From a bacterium (lineage in GTDB: Bacteria > Hydrothermota > Tepidihabitantia > SM23-42 > JAOAFX01): DNA of 64,000 nt. The first letter of the stretch is position 1. Each line of letters opens with the position of its first letter. Under the pieces are notes generated by a model. That model saw only the letters and a program-made list of their open reading frames with translations, searched no databases and was not told where the DNA came from. The DNA is taken from the NCBI GenBank assembly GCA_036382775.1, contig DASVHD010000012.1, forward strand, positions 21,458-85,457, written 5' to 3'. The position numbers were made by a program, and so were the translations under genes. Below, in pieces: positions 41,255 to 51,726 of this stretch.

Positions 41255-43888
41255 ATGACATTTTTATTTTTTTGCGCACTGATCAGCTGGTTTGACTGGC
41301 AGGTCATCAAAGATAAAAACTTCACGGTCCTATATAAACCCGGCTATGAGTGGGAAGCCCTGCAGGCGCTTGCCGCCGCAGACCAATGCCGCACTAGCGT
41401 CTGGCAGCTTACGGGCAGCAGACCAGCGCATCTGCCTTTGGTCATCGAAGACATCGGCACATCTACCAACGGATTTGCCGATCCGGTTTTTTACTCCGTG
41501 CATTTATTCACGTATCCGCCGGCTGCCGGTTCTTCGCTGGAGAGTATTGAGAACTGGTATCGCACCGTCGCGACCCATGAATACACGCATATCGTTCACC
41601 TTACGACCACGACCGGAATTTCACGTTGCCTGACCGCGGTCATGGGACGGCTTTTCCAGCCAAATATGTATTCGCCCGGATGGATCATCGAAGGCATCAC
41701 AGTATATGCCGAATCCCAGACCTCTCCGTATGAAGGCAGGTTAAACGATGGCTTCTTTGAAAGTTTTATCAGCTGCCGGGCATCTGATGGCTCGTTCCCC
41801 TCAATCATCGAGGCCACGAATGAACCGCGCGCATTTCCTTCGGGCAAGATATACTTATACGGCGGGACGTTTTATGAGTATCTCACACAACAGTACGGAA
41901 CCGATGCGCACGCGCGTTTCTTCAAGACTTACGGTTCTTATCCCTGGGCGCCCGTATCGGCCTTTTTCCCGGCCCTGGGCCTGGATATCGCGGCCCGGCG
42001 TATTTACGGTCGATCGTTCCCCGCGCTCTTTGATCAATGGCGGCAGTATGAAGAAAAAAGGAATGCGTCGTGGCATAACCAGGGAACAAAGATCACGCGG
42101 CACGGCTGGCATAACACATCGCTGGTCGAGAACAACGGGTTCCTCTACTTTGCATATACAATGCCGTTAGCGACCGACGCGTTCCAGGAGGTTACGGTCA
42201 CGAAGATCATGGAATTGGATCCTGAAACCGGAAGGGAACGAATTTTGTGCACGCTTGATAAGGCGATCACATCACCGCTTAAACTGCATGACGACCATCT
42301 CTATTTCACCACCCCGGAGATCCGCCGGGCCGCGAACGTGTCGGAACGCGGTTTCGGCATGACCTCGGTGCTGCACCGCCTGGACATTAAAACCGGATGG
42401 TTGGAGACTTTGTTTCGCGAGGACATCAGGGGGTTCTGCGTCCTGCCCGGCAATGCGGTCCTATATTCCAGAGACAGACCTCATGCATTCGGCTCTGAAC
42501 TGTGGCGTTATGACAAGAATACCGGCCACCGGCAAATGGTCTTTGAAAGCGACTACCTGATCAATGAACTGGACGCTGACTCTTTGCGTATCATGGCGAC
42601 GGCTCGGCAGAACAATGAGAACTGGGATCTCTATTTATTTGACGTCGAAACAGGTCTGAGCCCCCTGGTCACGTCACCATGGTCAGAAGGCAACATAAAT
42701 CTAAAGGACGATGCCTGCGTTTACTCGGCTAATTACGATTCACGGTACGCCGTCCATCTCTGCGACCTGTCCGATACCGCTCTGTACGCCTTGACCGAAG
42801 CCGGCTCGGCGTACGCTGGAGATATCATCGGCGATGCATTATACTACATCGGTCTGACCTCGGATGGCTTTGATATCTATAAAACGCCGCTTGACTGCCG
42901 GCCGATCCCACCCTTTCCGCCGCGATCCCAAATCACACCGCCTTCGCAACCGGGTTTTCCGTCGTATGCGCGCGGCAGTTACCTTGATGTCTGTGCGACC
43001 ATGGTCCCCGCGATCAGAATACCGTTCATCTTCCCGGCGGATACTACATGGCATTCATGGGTTTATGGTGGGCTCCTTGCGGGCCAGGACGCGACCAACG
43101 AGAATTACTATACCCTTGTCATGGGTTATGATCAACTTGCCCAAAGACCGGTCATTGATCTATTGCTGGATTCCTATTTTTTCGCTCCGGTGCCGGTGTC
43201 TATCAATTACCGCTACTCTGACGAGATGAATGTCCGGGCTGACTATCCCTTTTTCTATCGTCTCCAGCCGGGGTTTTCGCACCTCATTGTATCCTGCAAT
43301 GTGAGGGCATTCGATTCCCTGCAACGATCAGAATTCACGCCCATATTACAGGCTGGTTATCACCTGCCGTTCGTCCGGATTTCCGGGGCGGCGCGCTTCC
43401 CCCTGGAGCGGACAACACTGGGTTCGGACCTGAACCGCACCGGATTTATCGCTTCCTGTGGCGCAGATCTGGTCATTGGCGGCGGCTCCCTGATCGCTAC
43501 TGTTACCGGTTTCAACGACGCACAGAACCCGGACACACCGTCCGTAAAATTACACGGACTTGAGACCTCGCATTCTGCCCCCCACGGTATGATCATCAAA
43601 ACACGCTACGCACACCGCCTCTTTTCGGTACGCTGGGGACTCTGGAACCCTAATATCTATTTTGAGGACGCCTTTTGTACGTTTTTCTATGAAACAGCCT
43701 TTTTAGGACCGCAAGACCGGCATTCCAGTCTGGGTATTGAGATCAAAATTGAAACAAAAACAGGGTTCGGTTTTATACCCCTTGCGCCCTCGGTCGGCGT
43801 CGCCTGGGACCCTGACCCGGATCCGGACCATGATGACGCATTGGTGCCGCGAGTGTTCATGACCCTGATATCTGTGCTGAACTTATGA
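41255..43888 (+). CDS. Gluzincin-like peptidase domain + propeller + C-terminal barrel protein
   Basis: 877 residues, with a short hydrophobic N-terminus (MTFLFFCALISW). The HEYTH zinc motif at 108-112 and the downstream Glu in PGWIIEGITVYAES (Glu146) fit a peptidase-MA-like gluzincin. Residues about 290-570 form WD40/PD40-like propeller blades (TKIMELDPETGRERIL, NENWDLYLFDVETGLSPLV). The C-terminal 250 residues are alternating aromatic strands, as in an outer-membrane barrel. Probably a surface-anchored peptidase or assembly factor. No Shine-Dalgarno is clear. Confidence 0.75.
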   Translation: MTFLFFCALISWFDWQVIKDKNFTVLYKPGYEWEALQALAAADQCRTSVWQLTGSRPAHLPLVIEDIGTSTNGFADPVFYSVHLFTYPPAAGSSLESIENWYRTVATHEYTHIVHLTTTTGISRCLTAVMGRLFQPNMYSPGWIIEGITVYAESQTSPYEGRLNDGFFESFISCRASDGSFPSIIEATNEPRAFPSGKIYLYGGTFYEYLTQQYGTDAHARFFKTYGSYPWAPVSAFFPALGLDIAARRIYGRSFPALFDQWRQYEEKRNASWHNQGTKITRHGWHNTSLVENNGFLYFAYTMPLATDAFQEVTVTKIMELDPETGRERILCTLDKAITSPLKLHDDHLYFTTPEIRRAANVSERGFGMTSVLHRLDIKTGWLETLFREDIRGFCVLPGNAVLYSRDRPHAFGSELWRYDKNTGHRQMVFESDYLINELDADSLRIMATARQNNENWDLYLFDVETGLSPLVTSPWSEGNINLKDDACVYSANYDSRYAVHLCDLSDTALYALTEAGSAYAGDIIGDALYYIGLTSDGFDIYKTPLDCRPIPPFPPRSQITPPSQPGFPSYARGSYLDVCATMVPAIRIPFIFPADTTWHSWVYGGLLAGQDATNENYYTLVMGYDQLAQRPVIDLLLDSYFFAPVPVSINYRYSDEMNVRADYPFFYRLQPGFSHLIVSCNVRAFDSLQRSEFTPILQAGYHLPFVRISGAARFPLERTTLGSDLNRTGFIASCGADLVIGGGSLIATVTGFNDAQNPDTPSVKLHGLETSHSAPHGMIIKTRYAHRLFSVRWGLWNPNIYFEDAFCTFFYETAFLGPQDRHSSLGIEIKIETKTGFGFIPLAPSVGVAWDPDPDPDHDDALVPRVFMTLISVLNL

Positions 43889-43938
43889 CGACGGATGAAA
43901 AAAGTGAAATAAAATGTTAACCGAACCGGCGGATTGGC

Positions 43939-43966
43939 TTGACTTTCCAGTATAATTGAGTATAAT
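43939..43966 (+). promoter_or_regulatory. Sigma-70 promoter of the recF-gyrB operon, very short leader
   Basis: -35 TTGACT (43939-43944), 16-bp spacer, -10 TATAAT (43961-43966), 11 nt to the ATG at 43978. A second TATAAT word (43951-43956) lies inside the spacer. Confidence 0.75.
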
Positions 43967-43977
43967 ATAGGGAAGAT

Positions 43978-45028
43978 ATGGTGCTTGCGAACATCGAATA
44001 CCAGGGTTTTCGCAACCTCAAGGATGCATCGGTCGAATTCAATCACAGTATGAACTTGGTGATCGGTGCCAATGCCGCTGGCAAAACTAATTTTTTGGAA
44101 GCGATCTTTTTTTCAGCGTTCGCGTCGTCGTTTCGCGCGCATGAAGACAGGAACCTGATCCGTTTCAACGATAATTATATACGGGTAAAGGCAAGCACCA
44201 GCGAGAAGACCGGCAGCGTATTCTATAATGGGGACAAGCAACTGACCCTGGACGGTCTGGTAAAACAACGGCTCAGCGATTACGTCGGCTGGCTTCTGGT
44301 CACCATCCTTTCACTCGAGGATATCTGGCTGGTGCGCAGCGCACCGTCGAACCGCCGGGCTTTTCTCGACTGGCTGGTGGCTAAGCTCACCCCAATGTAC
44401 CTGCATGATTTGAGCGAATACCGGAAGATCCTGAGGCAGCGCAACCGGGCATTACAGATGGTGCGCGAGAATGGAGATGAAAACCTGCTGGACGTTTACG
44501 ATGAACAACTTATCAATTTGGCGAACAAGATCTATATGGAACGGAGCAAAACCATGCCCGAATTGAGCGCGACCGTCAACCGAGTGGCTGACGAACTCGG
44601 ACTTAAGCTTCTTGCGGTCGACTATATCAGCACCTGCCCTTCCATGACGCTTACCGGTGAGGCATTAAGGAAAAACCGGCATTGCGAGATCCTGTGGGGC
44701 GAGACGACGATCGGCCCGCACCGCGACGATATTGCGTTCACTTTGAACGGCAAAGCCCTTAAGTATTTCGCGTCCGAAGGTGAAGAACGTTCAGCGGTCA
44801 TTGCATTGAAGCTCGCCGAAGCCGAGATGCTGTACGCCCGAACGCACCAGCAACCCGTCCTACTGCTCGATGAGGTCGCGGCCGAGCTTGATGAAAACAG
44901 GAAAAGGATCTTCCTGAATTTGATAAGTGAACTGATCCGGCGTGATCAGGGACAGGTTTTTTATGCAAGCACGCGCATCCCTGATTTTCTCGAGCCGAGC
45001 CATTATCAAACTATCAACGTGAGGGACG

Positions 45029-45048
<20 letters not shown>
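43978..45048 (+). CDS. recF: DNA replication and repair protein RecF
   Basis: 356 residues, SMC-like ABC ATPase that helps load RecA at gapped DNA. Walker A GANAAGKTN (30-38), the family segment APSNRRAFLDWLV, the signature region FASEGEERSAVIALKLAEAEML and Walker B VLLLDEVAAELDENRR-like (with KR). The start fits FQGFRNL-type N-termini (IEYQGFRNLKD). It heads a recF-DUF721-gyrB cluster and overlaps the next gene by 20 bp. Confidence 0.96.
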
Positions 45049-47319
<2,271 letters not shown>

Positions 47320-47376
47320 CTATTATTCAATAATAAGTGGAACGCGGGAAACAAAACCGCGATCGCAGGAGGTAAC

Positions 47377-48444
47377 TTGGATACGATGCAGATATTAAAA
47401 GAACTCGCTGATGCGTTCGGTATTTCCGGATACGAGGAAGAGATCGTCAACATCATGAAAAAGCATTTCCATAATCGCGCCGAGATAGGCCGCGACCGGA
47501 TCGGCAGCATAATCGGGAAAAAGTCCGGCACCGCACCCAATCCAAAGATCATGTTCGCCGCGCACATGGATGAGATCGGCTTCATCGTTCAGGAGATCAC
47601 GAAGGAAGGTTTTATAAAATTCCTTCCGATCGGCGGCTGGTGGGAGGGTAACCTACCGGGCATGCGCGTGAAGATCAAGACCCACAAGGGTGAGATCGTC
47701 CCCGGCGTCATCGGCCAAAAACCGATCCACGAGCTCTCGCCGGAAGAGCGTAAAAAGCTGCCGGAAATCGAGCACATGTACATCGATGTCGGCGCCACCA
47801 AGAATTTTCATCCCGGCGACAAACTCGGGATAAAACCCGGGGACCCGATCGTACCCGACATGCCGTGCACGCCCCTGAAGAACGCCGACCTGTGCATGGC
47901 AAAAGCCTGGGATGACCGGGTGGGCTGCGCCTTACTCATCGACCTGCTCAACAACCTCGCCGCGACCGAACATCCCAACACTGTCTACCTGGTGGGCACG
48001 GTCCAGGAGGAGGTCGGGATCCGCGGTGCGAAAACATCGGCCTTTGCCGTCAATCCCGACATCGGGATCGCCCTGGACGTCAGCATCTGCCGGGACACGC
48101 CCGGCAGCAGCGCCGATTCGGTCGAACGCCTGGGCAGCGGTGTCGGTCTGATCATTTATGACCGCACCATGATCCCACATATCAAACTGAGAAACTTCGT
48201 CTGCGAGCTCGCTGAGTTGAACAACATACCGTTCCACCTCACCGCGATCAAAGGCGGTTATGACACGGGCGCCATCCATCTCACGAACTTCGGCGTACCC
48301 AGCCTGGCGCTCGGCATCCCGACCCGGTACGTTCACTCCGGTGCGAGTATTATTTCAATGGTAGATTATGATAATCTTTTGCAGCTCTTAACCCTGATCG
48401 TCAAGAATCTGGACCGGGAAGCGCTGCAGGAGATCTTGAGTTAA
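47377..48444 (+). CDS. M42-family metallo-aminopeptidase
   Basis: 355 residues. The M42/glutamyl-aminopeptidase pattern with two metals: AAHMDEIGFIVQEI, a middle beta domain (VPGVIGQKPIH, MYIDVGA), AKAWDDRVGCALLIDLL, GTVQEEVGIRGAKTSAF, ALDVSI and VHSGASIISMVDYDNL. Tetrahedral aminopeptidases of this type are common in archaea and thermophiles. The start is TTG at 47377, since AGGAGG (47367-47372) is too far from the ATG at 47386. Confidence 0.94.
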   Translation: MDTMQILKELADAFGISGYEEEIVNIMKKHFHNRAEIGRDRIGSIIGKKSGTAPNPKIMFAAHMDEIGFIVQEITKEGFIKFLPIGGWWEGNLPGMRVKIKTHKGEIVPGVIGQKPIHELSPEERKKLPEIEHMYIDVGATKNFHPGDKLGIKPGDPIVPDMPCTPLKNADLCMAKAWDDRVGCALLIDLLNNLAATEHPNTVYLVGTVQEEVGIRGAKTSAFAVNPDIGIALDVSICRDTPGSSADSVERLGSGVGLIIYDRTMIPHIKLRNFVCELAELNNIPFHLTAIKGGYDTGAIHLTNFGVPSLALGIPTRYVHSGASIISMVDYDNLLQLLTLIVKNLDREALQEILS

Positions 48445-48457
48445 CCAAGGAGGGTTC

Positions 48458-48946
48458 ATGGCAAAAAGAATAATAAAACCCGGCGCAGTCTATTACATAT
48501 GGACGACCACCAAAGAATGCATTGAGATCCTGCACGATCCGCACTGGGCTCGGTTCTTGCTCTTGTCGATCGGTTATCACCGCTACATGCTCAATTACAA
48601 AATATTCGGCTATCTGATCATGCCCGAATCCTTCTACCTGATGATCCAGCCCGGGAAGATGTTCACTGTTTCAAAGATCATGAAACTGATCAAAGGGAAT
48701 TTCGCCCGTAAGTACAATGAATTCAAAAAGCGCGAGGGTACGGTCTGGAGCCAGAGTTTTGATGCCGAACTGGTCGAAAATCCAGAACAGTTCAAAGAAC
48801 GGCTGGACCACATTCACATGCTGCCGGTGCAGCGGGAGCTGACCAAAGATCCGGGCGATTATGAATTCTCCAGCTTCAATAATTACAACCGCGCCCGCCG
48901 GACCACGATCCAGCTCGTGATCGACGCGGTGCCGGAAAAATATTAG
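48458..48946 (+). CDS. RAYT/IS200-like (Y1 transposase) family protein lacking the HUH histidines
   Basis: 162 residues. The fold pattern follows REP-associated tyrosine transposases: N-terminal AVYYIWTTTKE, a central strand NYKIFGYLIMPESFYLMIQ, the helix KLIKGNFARKYNEFKKREGTVWSQSF, and HIHMLPVQRELTKDPGDYEFSSFNNY, matching the usual YIHxNPVRxGL...DYxWSS ending. Where active enzymes have MPNHxH, this one has MPESFY, so both metal-binding His are gone. It has a good Shine-Dalgarno and sits 13 bp after the M42 gene: a retained, probably non-catalytic member. Confidence 0.75.
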   Translation: MAKRIIKPGAVYYIWTTTKECIEILHDPHWARFLLLSIGYHRYMLNYKIFGYLIMPESFYLMIQPGKMFTVSKIMKLIKGNFARKYNEFKKREGTVWSQSFDAELVENPEQFKERLDHIHMLPVQRELTKDPGDYEFSSFNNYNRARRTTIQLVIDAVPEKY

Positions 48947-48962
48947 TTGTAAAGGACTGATA

Positions 48963-49721
48963 ATAGCACGACCCACCTCTGCTACCTGGGATGATTTCTG
49001 GGCCAATAAGGACCCGGGATCCATCTACCCTCCAGTTTGCGATATCACCGCGGAATTACTGAAATGCACGAAGATCGCCGGCAAGAAGATCCTTGAGGTC
49101 GGTGCCGGCACCGGCCGCGACAGCATAAAGATGGCGCAGGCCGGGGCTTTTGTCTGTACGCTTGATTATTCGAGCGAAAGCCTGCGGCTCGTGCGCTGCG
49201 ACCCCCAGGGCCGCCTCACGAACCTGGTCATGGCGGACGCCCTGGAATGCCCTTTCCTGGATGAAACCTTTGACATCGTCTTTCACCAGGGGCTGCTCGA
49301 GCATTTCGCATCGCCCCACCATCTCCTTATCGAAAACCGCCGCGTTCTGAAAAAGAACGGCCTGCTCGTTATCGACGTACCGCAGACCTTTCACGCATAC
49401 ACGGTCATGAAGCAGGCTTTGATGATGTTGGGACGATGGTTTGCCGGGTGGGAACGTCAGTTCACGCCAGGCTCGCTCCGGCAACTTGTTGTCGGGCATG
49501 GATTTGAAGCGGTCCACCAGTACGGTGCTTGGTCCCGGCCCGGCATTTTCTACAAGGCCATCCGGGAAGCAGCTAAAAAATTCAATTACGATCTACCGAT
49601 GTATCCGCGGCCATGCTGTTCATTGAGCCGCGGTTGGCTCGACCTGCAGCAGCAGCTGCGCCATAAAAGATTGTTCCAGTATACAGAACTATCGATCGGC
49701 ATTATCGCGCGCAAGAAATAA
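48963..49721 (+). CDS. Class I SAM-dependent methyltransferase, apparent ATA start
   Basis: About 252 residues. Motif I (ILEVGAGTGRDSI) lies before the first ATG (49131), so that start would remove the SAM-binding loop. Upstream the frame is open with no ATG, GTG or TTG back into the preceding gene. AAAGGA (48951-48956) precedes ATA codons at 48960 and 48963; 48963 is best spaced. Other motifs: TLDYSSESLRLV, DALECPFLDETFDIVFHQGLLEHF and LKKNGLLVIDVPQ. Target unknown; perhaps a lipid or small molecule. Confidence 0.82.
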   Translation: MARPTSATWDDFWANKDPGSIYPPVCDITAELLKCTKIAGKKILEVGAGTGRDSIKMAQAGAFVCTLDYSSESLRLVRCDPQGRLTNLVMADALECPFLDETFDIVFHQGLLEHFASPHHLLIENRRVLKKNGLLVIDVPQTFHAYTVMKQALMMLGRWFAGWERQFTPGSLRQLVVGHGFEAVHQYGAWSRPGIFYKAIREAAKKFNYDLPMYPRPCCSLSRGWLDLQQQLRHKRLFQYTELSIGIIARKK

Positions 49722-49757
49722 ATCCCGCGCCTGCCGGTTCTCCGGCAACCCAATAGC

Positions 49758-51026
49758 TTACGGTTTAAGAACAGTAAATTTAGCTCGTTGCCGGCGGTCG
49801 CCGTCGTCGATATTGACGAAATAAACGCCTGCCGGGAGCGGTGACGTATCAATGCAGAAGATCTCCCCCTGCCGTACGGCCGAGCCGACCAATTGACCAC
49901 TGGAGCTGTATACTACGACCCGGGCGCGGTCAGAGACCATGGACGCCGGTATTATACTTATCCGGCCGCAGCCGGGAGTGGGAAAAACTCTGGCGCGCGA
50001 TCCGATGGCAGACGGTTCATGTTCTGCGACCGCCAGATCGGCTGAGCGTTCGAAATAAACATCGTTGTTCGTCTCATATACGATCGCATGCGCCCACACC
50101 AGATAAACGTCCCCGGATTCCACGAAGAAGTGAGGTTGTGTATTGTAGACCGCATCAGAAGTGATCTGCTCCTCAGTCAACCAGGTCGTGGTGTTGTAAG
50201 AACGCCGGCGGTACAGATTGTATGCCGGGCTTACGTATTTGGCATAGTACACGACATAGGCACCGTCCGCGCCTTCGTTAGGGAACGGATCGTGCGAATT
50301 CAGGTTCGTGGTCAGCCGGACCGAGTCGCTCCAGAACACGCGGTCGGTAGCGGTCTTGATGAAAACATCATAGTCATACTGACCCGGGCCCGACCGCCGG
50401 TGATACGCGTAAAGGTAAGTCCCATTGGCATGCTTCATTACGCGAGTCCGGTTGCCGGACGGCGCGACCAGCGTTCTCAATGTATCCCAGTTTCCATGAT
50501 TCGGGCAGTGCGCGATATAACCGCCCGACCCCTGGACACGATAGCTCATGGTCAGCGAGCTGTCGGGTTCAAGGATGACGGTCGGATCATAATAGGTCGA
50601 GGATGAAGACCACCCCAGGTCGATGGCGCCCTGACGGATCCAGGTCAGCCCGTCGAGCGAATAAGCCGTGTAAATGGCATAATTCCCGGCTTCGTTCGAC
50701 GCATACCAAACGCGCAGGGTGTCACAGGGTAGCTGAACAAAGGTCAGTGTGGCCTGATCACCGGTTTCGATAATGATCGGCGTAACCGCCGCCCAGGTAA
50801 CGCCGTTATCCGTGGAAAACGTGACGTACAGGTCTCCGGATGCCCAATCCGGGTTCCGGTCGAATATAACCATGAGCCGGCCGTCGTTCATCCGAATGAT
50901 CCATGATTCATAGTCATTATCGGGGCCGCCAGAAACCACGACCGGCGCAGCGCCGGTCAGGACGGGTATTATGAATGCCGCCAGAAGATACCATAAAAAT
51001 ATTATCCTTGATTTATAGATGATCAT
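49758..51026 (-). CDS. Secreted Asp-box (sialidase-like) protein with T9SS-type C-terminal sorting domain
   Basis: 422 residues. An N-terminal signal (IIFLWYLLAAFIIPVLTGA) is followed by a six-bladed-type region with an Asp-box STDNGVTW and a second SLDGLTW, as in BNR/sialidase-like propellers. The last 80 residues (VFPTPGCGRISI...ARVVVYSSSGQLVG...DTSPLPAGVYFVNI...RAKFTVLKP) match the T9SS type A sorting domain. GGAGGG lies before the ATG. The expected catalytic tyrosine/arginine set of true sialidases is not obvious, so binding rather than hydrolysis is possible. Confidence 0.85.
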   Translation of the reverse strand: MIIYKSRIIFLWYLLAAFIIPVLTGAAPVVVSGGPDNDYESWIIRMNDGRLMVIFDRNPDWASGDLYVTFSTDNGVTWAAVTPIIIETGDQATLTFVQLPCDTLRVWYASNEAGNYAIYTAYSLDGLTWIRQGAIDLGWSSSSTYYDPTVILEPDSSLTMSYRVQGSGGYIAHCPNHGNWDTLRTLVAPSGNRTRVMKHANGTYLYAYHRRSGPGQYDYDVFIKTATDRVFWSDSVRLTTNLNSHDPFPNEGADGAYVVYYAKYVSPAYNLYRRRSYNTTTWLTEEQITSDAVYNTQPHFFVESGDVYLVWAHAIVYETNNDVYFERSADLAVAEHEPSAIGSRARVFPTPGCGRISIIPASMVSDRARVVVYSSSGQLVGSAVRQGEIFCIDTSPLPAGVYFVNIDDGDRRQRAKFTVLKP

Positions 51027-51089
51027 CTCAACGCCCTCCTGCTCATTTTTTCAAGCCTAGAATCTAAACCCTATGATCTAGAGCCTGCT

Positions 51090-51650
51090 TTATTTCGGTC
51101 GGTTCGTTAAGAGCGGTGTTCCCTCATCGGTGAGGGTGAAATACATTTCTTTTCCCGGCGCGCCGCTATAGTGGGACAGGATGTAATCCACGTACTCGAT
51201 CGTCTCAGGTATGGATGGCACGCGGTTGACTCGGCTTACCGTGCCTGGTCCGGCATGGTAAGCCGCCAGCGCCAGCTCCAGGTTGCCGCCGAACATATCG
51301 AACATGCTGCGCAGGAATCTGACCCCGCCTTCAATGTTCTGACCGGGATCGTAAGGGTCCTTGACGCCCAGGACTTCGGCGGTCTCCGGCATTAATTGCA
51401 TTAACCCGATCGCACCGCTGCGTGACACGGCGTTGGGATTGAACTGCGATTCTTTGTCGATCACGACCTTCACGAGCTCGGGATCCATGCAGTACATTTC
51501 GCAGTAGTAATCGATCCAGGGATCATACTTCCCGTCGTATCCAGCTTCTGTCCTGGCAGGTACTGAACCCAAAGGCGGAATATTGGTTATCAATGCATTA
51601 CCCGTGGTTGTCGCGGCCATGACCTGACCAACCAGGATCATTAGGATCAT
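51090..51650 (-). CDS. Lytic transglycosylase (SLT family)
   Basis: 186 residues, periplasmic. A short signal (MILMILVGQVMA) is followed by the SLT domain: catalytic Glu67 in VVIDKESQFNP, GAIGLMQLMPETA (80-91), and AAYHAGPGTVSRV (129-141). It cleaves peptidoglycan glycan strands to 1,6-anhydro ends. The promoter ends 5 nt before the ATG, so the transcript is probably leaderless; an in-frame ATA four codons earlier would give a longer signal peptide but would lie inside the -10 element. Confidence 0.92.
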   Translation of the reverse strand: MILMILVGQVMAATTTGNALITNIPPLGSVPARTEAGYDGKYDPWIDYYCEMYCMDPELVKVVIDKESQFNPNAVSRSGAIGLMQLMPETAEVLGVKDPYDPGQNIEGGVRFLRSMFDMFGGNLELALAAYHAGPGTVSRVNRVPSIPETIEYVDYILSHYSGAPGKEMYFTLTDEGTPLLTNRPK

Positions 51651-51655
51651 GCTGA

Positions 51656-51683
51656 ATTTTATCGCATTTTAACAAATTGTCAA
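51656..51683 (-). promoter_or_regulatory. Sigma-70 promoter, leaderless type
   Basis: Minus strand: -35 TTGACA (51678-51683), 16-bp spacer, -10 TAAAAT (51656-51661), 5 nt to the ATG at 51650. Confidence 0.75.
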
Positions 51684-51726
51684 TATCGGTAATCGAAGAC
51701 GAGAAGTTAACAGGCGTGATCCTTGC

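Noticed and set aside
51648..51662. ATA start four codons upstream of the lytic transglycosylase ATG
   Set aside because: It would give a fuller signal peptide (MKFSMILMILVGQVMA), but the codon lies inside the -10 element and would not be transcribed.
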